Positions 18,484 through 27,957 of a stretch of 64,000 nt of DNA are shown here, piece by piece (the first letter of the stretch is position 1; every line of letters starts with the position of its first letter). Below the pieces are notes generated by a model, which made no database searches, had not been told where the DNA came from, and saw only the letters and a program-made list of their open reading frames with translations. A program made the position numbers and the translations under genes. This DNA is from Shewanella atlantica (lineage in GTDB: Bacteria; Pseudomonadota; Gammaproteobacteria; Enterobacterales; Shewanellaceae): contig NZ_RXNV01000002.1 of assembly GCF_003966265.1 (NCBI RefSeq), positions 641,396-705,395 on the forward strand, in the 5' to 3' direction.

Positions 18484-19923
18484 ATGTTCCGCAGAACCAA
18501 AATTGTAACTACTTTGGGTCCAGCTACCGATCGCGATGACAACTTACGCCGCATAATCAAGGCAGGCGCTAACGTTGTTCGTCTAAACTTCTCACACGGT
18601 TCTCCTGAAGACCACCTTAAGCGTGCTACCGATACACGCAACTTAGCAAAAGAACTTGGCGTTCATGTTGCTATCTTAGGTGACCTACAGGGTCCTAAAA
18701 TTCGTGTTTCTACCTTCAAAGACAACAAAAAAGTTCAGCTAGACCTAGGTCGCAGCTTTATCTTAGATGCTGATCTTGAAAAAGGTGAAGGCGATGAGAA
18801 CCAGGTTGGTATTGACTATAAAGAGTTACCGAATGATGTAAGCATCGGTGATATCCTTATGCTTGATGATGGTCGCGTACAGCTAAGAGTTGAAAGTGTT
18901 GACGGTAATAAAGTCCACACTACTGTTACTGTTGCCGGACCTCTGTCTAACAACAAGGGCATCAACAAGCAAGGCGGCGGCTTATCTGCTGCTGCACTTA
19001 CTGAAAAAGATAAGCGTGACATCGTCACAGCTGCTCAAATTCAGGTTGATTACCTAGCCGTATCTTTCCCTCGCAGCGGTGCAGACCTTAACTATGCTCG
19101 TGAGCTTGCTCAAGCAGCAGGAAGCAATGCACTCATCGTTGCTAAAGTAGAAAGAGCTGAAGCCGTCGCGACTGATGAAGCAATGGATGATGTTATTCGT
19201 GCTTCTGATGTGGTTATGGTTGCCCGTGGTGACTTAGGTGTTGAAATCGGCGATCCAGCGTTAGTTGCGGTTCAGAAGAAACTGATCAGTCGCTCACGTC
19301 AACTCAACAAGAGTGTCATCACTGCAACGCAGATGATGGAGTCGATGATCACTAGCCCAATGCCAACTCGTGCAGAAGTAATGGACGTTGCAAACGCGGT
19401 ACTCGATGGTACTGACGCTGTAATGCTTTCTGCCGAAACTGCTGCCGGTGACTTCCCAGAAGAAACTGTACAAGCCATGTCTGGTGTTTGTCTTGGTGCT
19501 GAAGAGCATCCTAGTGTACAAGTATCTAAGCACAGACTCGATGAGAGCTTCGTTACTGCTGAAGAGACTATTGCACTTTCAACTATGTATGCTGCTAACC
19601 ACCTGAAAAGTGTTAAAGCGATTGTTGCCTTGACTGAATCTGGTGCTACACCTCAGTTAATGTCACGCATCAGCTCAGCACTGCCTATCTTTGCTTTGTC
19701 TCGTCATGACGTGACTCTGGCTAAAATGGCGCTTTACCGTGGTGTTCAGCCTGTACATTTTGATTCTACTAAGTTCAATGCTGAAGAGCTTGCTTCAAAA
19801 GCTTTAGAATCACTATCTCAGGCAGGTTATCTGAAGAGCGGTGATATGGTCTTGATGACTAAGGGTGACTCTATGGAAACTATCGGCGGAACAAATACTT
19901 GTAAAGTATTAATCGTCGCTTAA
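18484..19923 (+). CDS. pykA: Pyruvate kinase II
   Basis: Converts phosphoenolpyruvate and ADP to pyruvate and ATP. The 479 residues match the PykA type (E. coli PykA has 480) rather than PykF. Motifs: [12 protein letters not shown] at the start, [31 protein letters not shown], and [10 protein letters not shown] with the following [23 protein letters not shown] signature. The ATG has GGAG 8 bases upstream. A strong terminator follows. Confidence 0.96.
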   Translation: MFRRTKIVTTLGPATDRDDNLRRIIKAGANVVRLNFSHGSPEDHLKRATDTRNLAKELGVHVAILGDLQGPKIRVSTFKDNKKVQLDLGRSFILDADLEKGEGDENQVGIDYKELPNDVSIGDILMLDDGRVQLRVESVDGNKVHTTVTVAGPLSNNKGINKQGGGLSAAALTEKDKRDIVTAAQIQVDYLAVSFPRSGADLNYARELAQAAGSNALIVAKVERAEAVATDEAMDDVIRASDVVMVARGDLGVEIGDPALVAVQKKLISRSRQLNKSVITATQMMESMITSPMPTRAEVMDVANAVLDGTDAVMLSAETAAGDFPEETVQAMSGVCLGAEEHPSVQVSKHRLDESFVTAEETIALSTMYAANHLKSVKAIVALTESGATPQLMSRISSALPIFALSRHDVTLAKMALYRGVQPVHFDSTKFNAEELASKALESLSQAGYLKSGDMVLMTKGDSMETIGGTNTCKVLIVA

Positions 19924-19942
19924 TTTCGATATTCATTCTAAG

Positions 19943-19973
19943 AAAGGTACGCTGATGCGTACCTTTTTTTTTT
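19943..19973 (+). terminator. Terminator of pykA
   Basis: AAAGGTACGC-TGAT-GCGTACCTTT followed by a long T-run; a 10-bp stem, 20 bases behind the pykA stop codon. Confidence 0.93.
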
Positions 19974-20118
19974 GCTTGATTAACCCCGCTATCAATTGCG
20001 TTGATCACACGATATAGACCCATCACAGTTACCCAGTCCCTCCCCCCTTGCTCAAACTAAATTCTTACATTTCAATCACAATTAACAAACTGACATGCGA
20101 AGCCAATTTTTTGTCATG

Positions 20119-20426
20119 CCAATCAGTATAAAGATGTGATCGCTCAGCGAGAATTTAGCGCTTCTGAGGCAAGGTCACTAATTGCTCCTGCATAAATGAC
20201 ATTTGCAACATCCATGTTGCTCGCAACGAGTGAAGAGCATAGTTGTTCTACGTTCAAGCTCGTTAACACAGCATCGGATGCGCTAAAACTCGCCTGTTTG
20301 GCGTGTTTTTGGTTGCCAACTTATACGTTGAATGGCCTCACAAGGGAACAGCCATTCCATCATCCATTCGCCTTGAATTAGTTGCCAAAAAATACGCTGA
20401 GTAGATCACTTTCTTATACTGATTGG
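20119..20426. mobile_element. MITE-like element with about 32-bp terminal inverted repeats
   Basis: The left end (20119-20149) starts CCAATCAGTATAAAGATGTG and the right end (20395-20426), read on the other strand, starts CCAATCAGTATAAGAAAGTG; both continue with GATC and then CTCAGCG after two differing bases. The 308-bp body has no transposase; the 61-codon ORF inside is not convincing. Size and ends fit a miniature inverted-repeat element. No clear target duplication is seen: flanking bases are ATG on the left and TAT on the right. Which transposase moves it is unknown. Confidence 0.72.
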
Positions 20427-20472
20427 TATTAGGTGTAGATACCAACTCTTGATCTATTTCAGTCAGTTCTAG

Positions 20473-20490
20473 TTATACCGATTGGTATTA
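20473..20490. repeat. Solitary palindrome related to the MITE end
   Basis: TTATACCGATTGGTATTA is a near-palindrome whose reverse complement contains CCAATCGGTATAA, one base different from the MITE terminus CCAATCAGTATAA. It lies 46 bases beyond the right end of the element. Confidence 0.45.
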
Positions 20491-20494
20491 CAGA

Positions 20495-20525
20495 TAAAAA
20501 AAAGGTACCCGACGGGTACCTTTTT
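20495..20525 (-). terminator. Terminator of fadE
   Basis: Read on the minus strand: GGTACCC-GTC-GGGTACC followed by eight T residues, 45 bases behind the fadE stop. A-rich sequence on the other side makes it potentially bidirectional. Confidence 0.88.
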
Positions 20526-20569
20526 CAATCTAGTCTGTGTGCTATAACATTATTGTTTTAGCTTAAGAG

Positions 20570-22846
20570 TTACAGCTTTTCAAACTCATCTACATGAATC
20601 GCGGTTAAACGTAATTTATCTGCATTCACAATCGCTTCAAACTCACCTTTATTGATTATTGAAACCTCAAGCGCCATCTCAAATAGCGCCATGTTGGCCA
20701 TTTTCTTAGGTAAAGTTCCCGCACGCTGAGCCTTCTTGATCTTCTTATATGTGTTGCGACATTCAAATTGAGCAAGAAATGCATCTTCAACCTCGGCAAT
20801 ACCACCTTTATCCCCTTCAAACTCGGGACAAAGGAAGGTGAGTCTGTCTCTGGCAGGTCCTGGTTGCAGCATTCCCTTAGCTAAAGCTGTCGTCATCTTA
20901 TCGGTTGGGCCATTGAAATGATTTCCGATAGGGAAAATCAAGGCTCTCATCACCCAGGCTACGGGGCGATTCGGGAAGTTACGCAACGCACCCTCTAATG
21001 CTTTTGCCGCTTTCTGTAATCGGGTTGCCATAACAAATCGTACCGCAGGGAGATCATCTTGCTGACGGCCATTATCTTCAAACAGTTTTAAGGTCGCAGA
21101 GCCCAAGTATAACTCGCTGAGTACGTCACCCAATCTCGCAGACAACATCTCTTTACGTTTAAGGTCACCACCCATGATCAACATAGAAAGATCTGTGATA
21201 AAGGCTAAACCCGACGAAAGTCTGGTCATATCCTTATAATATTGCTGTGTTTCACCGCTAACCGGTGATTGGTTGAAGCGGCTGCCGGTTAGTGCGCAAA
21301 ACAGTGAGCTAAATGCATTTCTGGCACCGTAGCCAATATGACCTAACAATAGAGAATCAAACCTTTCAAGTGCAGCACTGGAATCTTCCATGGCGGCAGT
21401 TTCCATCTCGGCAAGTACATAAGGGTGACAACGAGTCGCGCCCTGACCGAAGATCATCAAACTGCGGGTCAAAATATTTGCCCCTTCTACCGTGATGGAA
21501 ATAGGGTTGCCCATATAAGGATGACCTAAATAGTTTTTCGGCCCAAGCTGTATTCCCTTACCAGACTGAATATCCATCGCATCATTGAGCACATCGCGGC
21601 TCATCTCTGTCATATGATACTTTGCGATCGCTGTGACAACCGATGGTTTCACTTTCAGATCGATCCCCGTAGTCGTTAAGCGCCTTGCTGCTTCAAGCTG
21701 ATAAGTATTGGCGACGATTCTGGCCAGAGCCTCTTGAACACCTTCGAACTGACCTATGGACAAACCAAACTGATGACGCACATAGCTGTATGCGGTAGTT
21801 GTCTTAGTGGCGGTGTGGCCCGATGCCGTCGCCAACGCCGGCAATGAGATCCCTCGGCCGGCAGAGAGGCACTCAACCAACATTCTCCAACCTCTGCCCG
21901 CATATTGTGGACCACCGATGATCCAATCCAGTGGGATAAAGACATCTTCCCCGTATGTGGTGCCATTCATGAATGCCATACCCAGTGGATTGTGTCGCTG
22001 ACCTACTTTCACACCCGGATGGTCCGTTGGGATCAGCGCGCATGTAATACCCAGGGCTTCTTTGCCACCTAATAGCCCATCGGGATCGCGCATTTGAAAG
22101 GCGAGACCCAAAACTGTAGCAACTGGAGCCAGTGTAATGTAACGCTTATCCCAGTTAAGTTTTAACCCTAATACCTCTTCACCTTCAAACTCCTGACGAC
22201 AGACAATACCCTCATCCGGAATAGCACCCGCATCGGAGCCCGCTTCCGGTCCCGTTAACGCAAAACAAGGTACCGCTTCACCGGAAGCCAGCTTAGGTAA
22301 CCAATTTTCGCGTTGCTCTTGTGTACCATAATGGGCAAGAAGTTCGGCTGGCCCTAAAGAGTTAGGCACCATGACGGTCACGGCCGCACTCACACTTCGG
22401 CTGGCTAACTTAGCAACAATGGTCGAATTGGCGTAAGCCGAAAATGCCTTACCTCCATATTGCTTAGGAATGATAAGGGCAAAAAAACCCTCTTTCTTAA
22501 AATATTCCCAAAGCTCAGGCGGTAGATCTTTGCGATTGTGAACAATATCGAAATCATCAATCATGGTCAGTGCTGTCATCACCTGATTGTCGATAAAGTC
22601 CTGCTCTTCAGAGGTCAGCGTAGGCTTGCCATAGCTATGTAATGTTTCCCAGTTAGGTTTGCCTCTGAAAAGTTCACCTTCCCACCAAACATCGCCGGCT
22701 TCCATCGCCTCTTTTTCTGTATCAGACAGAGGTGGGAGTAACTTCTTGAAAAATGAAAAAACCGGACGAGTGATAAACTGCATCCTGATGTTTTTGACAC
22801 CGAAAAGCACAATGATTATGAGTAGTGCAAGTATGAGTAGAGTCAT
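20570..22846 (-). CDS. fadE: Acyl-CoA dehydrogenase FadE
   Basis: First oxidation step of fatty-acid beta-oxidation, at the inner membrane. The 758 residues begin with a hydrophobic anchor (TLLILALLIIIVLFGV) and then an acyl-CoA dehydrogenase core with the substrate/FAD segments CFALTGPEAGSDAGAIPD and GTTYGEDVFIP. The region VEGANILTRSLMIFGQGA resembles the catalytic-base helix of FadE. The C-terminal DUF1974-type extension is present. It is encoded 23 bases behind psrA, so the pair is probably one unit. FadE of E. coli is slightly longer (814). Confidence 0.94.
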   Translation of the reverse strand: MTLLILALLIIIVLFGVKNIRMQFITRPVFSFFKKLLPPLSDTEKEAMEAGDVWWEGELFRGKPNWETLHSYGKPTLTSEEQDFIDNQVMTALTMIDDFDIVHNRKDLPPELWEYFKKEGFFALIIPKQYGGKAFSAYANSTIVAKLASRSVSAAVTVMVPNSLGPAELLAHYGTQEQRENWLPKLASGEAVPCFALTGPEAGSDAGAIPDEGIVCRQEFEGEEVLGLKLNWDKRYITLAPVATVLGLAFQMRDPDGLLGGKEALGITCALIPTDHPGVKVGQRHNPLGMAFMNGTTYGEDVFIPLDWIIGGPQYAGRGWRMLVECLSAGRGISLPALATASGHTATKTTTAYSYVRHQFGLSIGQFEGVQEALARIVANTYQLEAARRLTTTGIDLKVKPSVVTAIAKYHMTEMSRDVLNDAMDIQSGKGIQLGPKNYLGHPYMGNPISITVEGANILTRSLMIFGQGATRCHPYVLAEMETAAMEDSSAALERFDSLLLGHIGYGARNAFSSLFCALTGSRFNQSPVSGETQQYYKDMTRLSSGLAFITDLSMLIMGGDLKRKEMLSARLGDVLSELYLGSATLKLFEDNGRQQDDLPAVRFVMATRLQKAAKALEGALRNFPNRPVAWVMRALIFPIGNHFNGPTDKMTTALAKGMLQPGPARDRLTFLCPEFEGDKGGIAEVEDAFLAQFECRNTYKKIKKAQRAGTLPKKMANMALFEMALEVSIINKGEFEAIVNADKLRLTAIHVDEFEKL

Positions 22847-22869
22847 GGTATTACCTTTTGTTTTGCGCC

Positions 22870-23505
22870 TTAATTAACAGGAACTGACACACCGGCAGAG
22901 AGGTATGGAATCACTTTTCGAATAACCGTCTCTATATTGTTATGTTCACTAAAATCGGCAGCGGCGATCTCAATCAAAGCATCTGCCGAAGCCATGGTGA
23001 ATACGACCGTACCTAAGGTAAAGTGTAAACGCCAAAACATCTCAGCGGGGGGAATATGTGGTGCGCTATCGGCAACCGCTTTCACGAACTGATCTAAGTG
23101 TTCACCATAATGAGTCGTAATAAACCAACGCAGGTGCCCCTGACTCTCGATGTAGCCACGGCCTAGAAGCTGCAGGAAAGTACTCGTACCCTCGGCTCTG
23201 ACTTTATTCAGATCAAGAAGAGGTTCAACTAAGATAGAAAAGATATCATTGAGCGAGGCATTTTTATCCGATGCCTGCAATCTGACAATTTCTGCAGAAG
23301 CAACCGGCATAAAGACATCGAGATACCGGGCTAACACTGCACGTATCAACTCTTTTTTTGAACCAAAATGGTAATTAACTGAAGCCAGATTGACCTCGGC
23401 TTTACTGGTTATCAAGCGTAATGAGGTTTCAGAAAAGCCCCTTTCTGCAAATAACTTTTCTGCAGCATCCAGTATTCTTGTTTTAGTATCGGATCTATTT
23501 GCCAT
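22870..23505 (-). CDS. psrA: TetR-family regulator, PsrA type
   Basis: Fatty-acid-responsive repressor of beta-oxidation genes by comparison with Pseudomonas and Shewanella PsrA. The 211 residues have a TetR helix-turn-helix at about 8-55 (TRILDAAEKLFAERGFSETS, then VNYHFGSKKELI) and a helical ligand-binding domain (LGRGYIESQGHLRWF, MFWRLHFTLG). It is directly upstream of fadE, and a palindrome with the AAAC-N4-GTTT core of PsrA sites lies 22 bases in front of its start. Autoregulation is inference. Confidence 0.88.
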   Translation of the reverse strand: MANRSDTKTRILDAAEKLFAERGFSETSLRLITSKAEVNLASVNYHFGSKKELIRAVLARYLDVFMPVASAEIVRLQASDKNASLNDIFSILVEPLLDLNKVRAEGTSTFLQLLGRGYIESQGHLRWFITTHYGEHLDQFVKAVADSAPHIPPAEMFWRLHFTLGTVVFTMASADALIEIAAADFSEHNNIETVIRKVIPYLSAGVSVPVN

Positions 23506-23526
23506 TCCGTGACCTTATCACTCTAT

Positions 23527-23544
23527 TTTAAACACCCGTTTAAA
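23527..23544 (-). promoter_or_regulatory. Candidate PsrA operator before psrA-fadE
   Basis: TTTAAAC-ACCC-GTTTAAA is a perfect 7-bp inverted repeat holding the AAAC-N4-GTTT core reported for gammaproteobacterial PsrA sites. A weaker AAACATTGGTTC copy follows at 23548-23559. Their position close to the psrA start fits repression. Confidence 0.68.
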
Positions 23545-23996
23545 TTAAACATTGGTTCACTTTTTGTCAAATGAAATTAGCTAGCAATTGCGCTCTATGT
23601 GTACTATTTCAAAGAAAGTTAACCTTTAAAGTCACAATCGTTTGAAACTCTCCGAAGTTTACGCATGTACGCTCAGATAGTTCCTTTTCATATGAGGTTA
23701 GTTTTTTAAACATTGCAGAGTTACACAGTGGACTTCTACCAATCGGTATATGACTGAAAGACGGCGGAGCGTAAGCATATAAAGCAATCAACACCTACCT
23801 CTTCCCAACCTTAGTTAAATATTTATTTTAACCACCTGTTTTATGTCCATTTAATTACCAGTAAAAATGTTCAACTGTGCAATAATAATACTAGCCGAAA
23901 AATCTATACATTAAATCTATACACTATATAGAAGAACCTATGGTTCATCTTTCATAAGTCATTAGCCAAATATAGGACCTGTGCTAAGGAAAGCAT
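23545..23996. other. Divergent intergenic region between psrA and the DASS transporter
   Basis: About 450 AT-rich bases. It contains ACCAATCGGTATA at 23738-23750, similar to the MITE end, but no second terminus close by. No RNA gene or credible ORF is seen. Confidence 0.4.
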
Positions 23997-25367
23997 ATGA
24001 ATAGTCTGTCTCTCGCCATAAAAGATTGGTTGTTACACCGCAAGAGTTTGATCTTTCTTGTCGATGCACTCCTGTTTTTGGTCATGTTAAATACATTGCC
24101 ATTTCAAGGCGATATAGTTATAGGTCTCAGCTTGCTCACTTTTATTGCCATATTGTGGCTGACAGAGGCCATTCACGTTTCGATCACCGCCATATTCGTT
24201 CCTCTGCTTGCTGCAGGACTCGGTGTACTCGACACACCTCAGGCTCTGGGCAATTTCGCCAATCCTATCATATTTCTGTTTCTCGGTGGCTTTGCTCTTG
24301 CTGCCGCCCTGCACCGCCAACGATTAGATAAAGTCATAGCCGACAGAGTGCTGCAATTCGCAAACGGACAGATGAATGTTGCAGTCATAATGCTATTCGC
24401 AGTGACAGCCATTCTCTCTATGTGGATCAGTAACACGGCGACCACGGCAATGATGTTGCCCTTGGTACTGGGTATTTTAGCTAAAGTCGATGACAAGAGT
24501 GATCACAACACCTATGTTTTTGTACTGCTGGGTATCGCTTATTGTGCCAGTATCGGTGGAATTGCCACTATTGTTGGCAGTCCACCCAATGCAATCGCCG
24601 CTGCCGAGGTCGGACTGAGTTTCACCGAGTGGATGATGCTGGGTTTACCCATAACTTTGACCCTGCTCCCTCTCGCAGTCGGCCTGCTTTACCTGATGTT
24701 AAAGCCAAATCTTAGTTACACCTTCAACATTCCCCGTGAACGTGTTCAATGGAGCAGTGAAAAAATCAGCACTTTTATCATCTTCGGCATAACCGTAACC
24801 TTGTGGATATTCAGTAAGCCACTCAATGCTTATCTGGGTGGCTATAGTAGATTCGATAGTCTCGTCGCCCTCTTTGCTATCATCATGTTGAGCCTTGCCA
24901 GAGTCGTAAAATGGCAAGACATAGACAACACAACAGACTGGGGAGTATTACTGTTGTTTGGTGGAGGTATCTGCCTCAGTAATGTACTAAAAGAAACCGG
25001 CACAAGTGTATTTCTGGCACAAAGCTTAAGTGAATACCTGCAGCAAGCCGATCTGTTTGTGATCCTTTTGATGGTTGTGACCTTCGTCGTTTTCCTGACA
25101 GAATTTGCCAGCAACACTGCAAGTACAGCACTGTTGGTCCCGATATTTGCATCTATAGCGGAAGTGTTGGGAGTATCACCGGTTATCTTATCTGCTCTGA
25201 TAGGTATCAGCGCCTCATGTGCCTTTATGCTACCGGTCGCCACGCCGCCTAACGCGATAGTATTTGGCTCAGGTCATATCAAACAGCGAGAGATGATGAG
25301 AGTGGGGGTTATTCTTAATCTTATCTGTATCGTGACCCTATCCATCTTTGTCTGGTTATTTTGGTAG
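23997..25367 (+). CDS. SLC13/DASS-family sodium:anion symporter
   Basis: Predicted inner-membrane sodium-coupled importer of dicarboxylates or related anions, of the VcINDY type. The 456 residues are mostly hydrophobic (11-12 membrane helices). The two Ser-Asn-Thr signatures that bind sodium and the carboxylate are present: SNTATTAMM near 142 and SNTASTALL near 378. The DASS family signature [20 protein letters not shown] is near the C-terminus. The gene stands alone on the plus strand. Substrate (succinate, malate, citrate or sulfate) cannot be told from sequence. Confidence 0.88.
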   Translation: MNSLSLAIKDWLLHRKSLIFLVDALLFLVMLNTLPFQGDIVIGLSLLTFIAILWLTEAIHVSITAIFVPLLAAGLGVLDTPQALGNFANPIIFLFLGGFALAAALHRQRLDKVIADRVLQFANGQMNVAVIMLFAVTAILSMWISNTATTAMMLPLVLGILAKVDDKSDHNTYVFVLLGIAYCASIGGIATIVGSPPNAIAAAEVGLSFTEWMMLGLPITLTLLPLAVGLLYLMLKPNLSYTFNIPRERVQWSSEKISTFIIFGITVTLWIFSKPLNAYLGGYSRFDSLVALFAIIMLSLARVVKWQDIDNTTDWGVLLLFGGGICLSNVLKETGTSVFLAQSLSEYLQQADLFVILLMVVTFVVFLTEFASNTASTALLVPIFASIAEVLGVSPVILSALIGISASCAFMLPVATPPNAIVFGSGHIKQREMMRVGVILNLICIVTLSIFVWLFW

Positions 25368-25479
25368 TAACACTTTTATTAACTAAGGGAAAAATTAAAC
25401 GTGCCTCCCTTCGGCGCTTAGTTAAACCCTGGTAGAGATCTAATCAAGTGCCGAGCCATAGCTCCATATAAGCTGTTCA

Positions 25480-26301
25480 TTATTTGCCGTATAACCAATC
25501 CAATCCTTGAATCACTGTAGTAGGAAATGCAGTAGCATGCCTGGCACCTTCGATAACTGAAAATTTCAGGTCGAGATTTGGATACTTATAATCATTAAGC
25601 TTATCTGCCAAGGCGTTAGCCCCGGCAACCATGTCTTGGCTTTGACCGTATTCAGGCCTCTCCAGACTACCTACAGACAAATATAACCGAACCGGGCTAG
25701 CTGGCGTTTTTACTGACTCTGACAATAGGTAACTATCGTTAAACCAGAGCGAAGGGCTGCCAATAATGTAACTTGAGAACATATCAGGTTGTGTAAATAG
25801 AATATAGGTTCCAAGCAAACCACCCAGAGAGTTACCGACAAATGTCCTCTGTGTTGAGCTTGCTCTATAATGACTCTCAATGTGAGGGAAAACTGTATCT
25901 TTAAAGAAGGATATATGCCCATCGGCATTACCCGTTTCAAGTTTCCAGCTATCTGCTTTTATCGGTGTGTAATCCCGTATTCGACTCGCAGATCCCCTTG
26001 AACCTTTAGCGTATGAAATTCCGACAATAATAGCCTCTTCCATTACACCACTGTTCATCGGAAAACGTGTCGCTCCGGAAACAATTTGAAAGCTGTACCA
26101 GGCATCGGTTAAATAGATAACCGGATACTTTCGCTTAACTTCCGAATGATAGGAGCGTGGTAACTTGATAAACAGCGGATAGACTCTATCCGTCTTAGTC
26201 TCTTGTAATTCAACAACTGTACTTCTTGGGATCTCAAAGACGGTATCGGCCAATAACGGCGTACTACATAGAAAAACAAAAACAAATGTGAACAGTTTCA
26301 A
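25480..26301 (-). CDS. Secreted alpha/beta-hydrolase esterase (esterase D/Fes-like)
   Basis: 273 residues with a cleavable signal peptide (ends PLLAD). The nucleophile elbow GNSLGG puts Ser158 as nucleophile; the catalytic His is probably His255 in GARHATAFP, and an acid lies around Glu214 (GSLERPEYG). The IroE/BesA-like fold suggests a periplasmic esterase, for example for siderophore esters or S-formylglutathione-like substrates, but the substrate is not predictable. It follows the OsmC-like gene on the same strand with a 29-base gap, so cotranscription is possible. Confidence 0.75.
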   Translation of the reverse strand: MKLFTFVFVFLCSTPLLADTVFEIPRSTVVELQETKTDRVYPLFIKLPRSYHSEVKRKYPVIYLTDAWYSFQIVSGATRFPMNSGVMEEAIIVGISYAKGSRGSASRIRDYTPIKADSWKLETGNADGHISFFKDTVFPHIESHYRASSTQRTFVGNSLGGLLGTYILFTQPDMFSSYIIGSPSLWFNDSYLLSESVKTPASPVRLYLSVGSLERPEYGQSQDMVAGANALADKLNDYKYPNLDLKFSVIEGARHATAFPTTVIQGLDWLYGK

Positions 26302-26330
26302 TGCAACTTCCTTTGGTAAATATCGGATCG

Positions 26331-26798
26331 TCAGACAATAATTTCAGTTAAAACCTCTGTCTTTACCGAGTTAGCTATAAAGCAATTCTCGTGTGACATG
26401 TGATGCATTTTTTCCAACTGTTCCATCGTTGGCTGGCGTTCACCCGAAAAGATGATGTGAGGCCGCAACCTGACTTTGGTAACGGATGTTTTCCCATCGG
26501 CGTCTTTTTCCATTAGACCGATGGCATTATCAACATAGCTCTCTATGATGTACTTACGCTTGGCAGCAATAGAGAGAAACACCAGCATATGACAGCTGGA
26601 CAAGGCAGCGATAAACGCTTCCTCAGGATCAACGTTTGCCTCGACAGAGTAAGGAAGTGGAACAACGTGGGGAGAAGATGAAGCCGGGACTGTAACGCCG
26701 CCATCAAATTCCCATGTATGCCCTCGACTATATTGGTTATCACTGAAGATCTCATCTTCACTACGAGTCCATCGAATTACGGCAGTATATTCAGACAT
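26331..26798 (-). CDS. OsmC/Ohr-family peroxiredoxin-like protein
   Basis: 155 residues with the family layout: N-terminal strand region, SVEANVDPEEAFIAALSSCHMLVFL with Cys69, and SHENCFIANSVKTEV with Cys139. The two cysteines are the thiols used by OsmC/Ohr proteins to reduce organic hydroperoxides. It lies in the same direction as a secreted esterase gene downstream. No regulator gene (OhrR) is adjacent. Physiological peroxide or stress role is inferred from the family. Confidence 0.85.
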   Translation of the reverse strand: MSEYTAVIRWTRSEDEIFSDNQYSRGHTWEFDGGVTVPASSSPHVVPLPYSVEANVDPEEAFIAALSSCHMLVFLSIAAKRKYIIESYVDNAIGLMEKDADGKTSVTKVRLRPHIIFSGERQPTMEQLEKMHHMSHENCFIANSVKTEVLTEIIV

Positions 26799-26884
26799 CC
26801 TTGCTCCTGCTCTCTATAAATAAGTATTGTTGTTGACACTATAAGGACAAGCTTTGAGGCCGTTAAACCACTCGATATCGCATC

Positions 26885-27109
26885 TTAAAAATTTGTACGA
26901 GCCCAATCACTCAATTCTACTGTGGGTTTAGGAAAGCCAAGCGCATAAACAAAGCGGTTTTCACTGTCTTCAAAAATGCTGGAACTGATCCCCAGTAAAA
27001 CGAATCCCTCTTCTAATAATGCACATGCGTCCTGAGGGCACTCAGTTTCAACAATCTTTGTTACTTTAAGAAGGATCTCTTGAGACTTTGTAATTTCAAC
27101 GTTATCCAT
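26885..27109 (-). CDS. Hypothetical protein, 74 residues
   Basis: Short acidic protein with a clear ATG and a plausible purine-rich site. No signal peptide or membrane segment. I do not recognise a family; the C-terminal ALGFPKPTVELSDWARTNF looks like a conserved tail rather than random coding. It lies between the OsmC-like gene and a decayed gene, on the same strand as both. Confidence 0.55.
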   Translation of the reverse strand: MDNVEITKSQEILLKVTKIVETECPQDACALLEEGFVLLGISSSIFEDSENRFVYALGFPKPTVELSDWARTNF

Positions 27110-27364
27110 GGTAATCCTTGTGTACCGGGTAAATGTGGATTCATAGGAGAGTTACTTCATTATTTTGAGTAACTTATCACTAGTATAATCCAGAGATCAA
27201 TCTAAGGCAGGGTTAAGAGTAGTAGAAAGGCGTTTAATGAGAGTAGATATAACGCAGGGTAACAGCAAGGCTGAGCTAATGCTTATGACCGATAGCGCTA
27301 TGAAAAAGCAGAAGAGTGTATCGATAAAAGCCCCGATTCAGCTTAGAACAGTAAAATAAATTGA

Positions 27365-27793
27365 CTATAGCCCCTCTGCCGGGTCCTTGGAATGTAACAA
27401 ACCATAAAGAGTAAGCAGTAGGGTCGCTATGATCGCGACACCGCATAGATGCAACAGATTGGTCACCAACAGATTATCCATGCCATAGGGTGGAGGAAAC
27501 TTTTCGCTAAGCGTCGGCAGAAGTTTCGATGAAGAGCCACTGATGGCAGCGACAATTCCGGCAGTCCCATTAGCCCAAGTTCCAATCTGTAAAGCCCAAA
27601 CCATACTTTTAAAAGCCTTGGTTTAAGCGAAAGCTCTTTGAGAAGGAAGGCGAATATAATCATCGCCGCGAAACCACTCCACTGCCGTAGGTGGAATTAA
27701 GCCGATAATGCAGCCAACGGTGACTTGAAAAACACCTAAGATTAGCGTCCAACGCTTAAGCTTCTCTTTCAACATTCCAGTATCACTTCTCAT
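27365..27793 (-). pseudogene. Frameshifted small membrane-protein gene, possibly hydroxylaminobenzene mutase (HabA)-like
   Basis: Three reading-frame pieces line up in one direction. 27793-27623 opens with an ATG and codes for a membrane-like start (LILGVFQVTVGCIIGLIPP, then VEWFRG) and stops early. 27663-27600 in another frame continues as MIIFAFLLKELSLKPRLLK. 27604-27365 returns to the first frame with LQIGTWANGTAGIVAA. The pieces read as one four-helix protein disrupted by two compensating shifts and perhaps a small deletion around 27665. The GTWANG segment resembles HabA-like proteins. Sequencing error in a real gene cannot be excluded. Confidence 0.6.
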
Positions 27794-27957
27794 ATCAAAC
27801 CTCAGGACTCGCGAATACTGATCGACACTAATGCAGGTCTACACAAATGCTGAATCGACTTACGGCTTAAATTACTGTCCAGTAAAAAACACTATGCTAG
27901 CTGCATACGAATATGTACAGCTAGCACTCAGGAACAACAGAGGTTAGCAGCAAAAAT

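Noticed and set aside
20196..20381. 61-codon ORF within the MITE-like element
   Set aside because: No ribosome-binding site or family resemblance; it lies wholly inside the non-coding element.
27237..27359. 40-residue plus-strand ORF starting MRVDITQGNSKAELML
   Set aside because: It has a possible AGGCG site and could be real, but I see no family match and it faces the opposite direction to its neighbours; kept only as a possibility.
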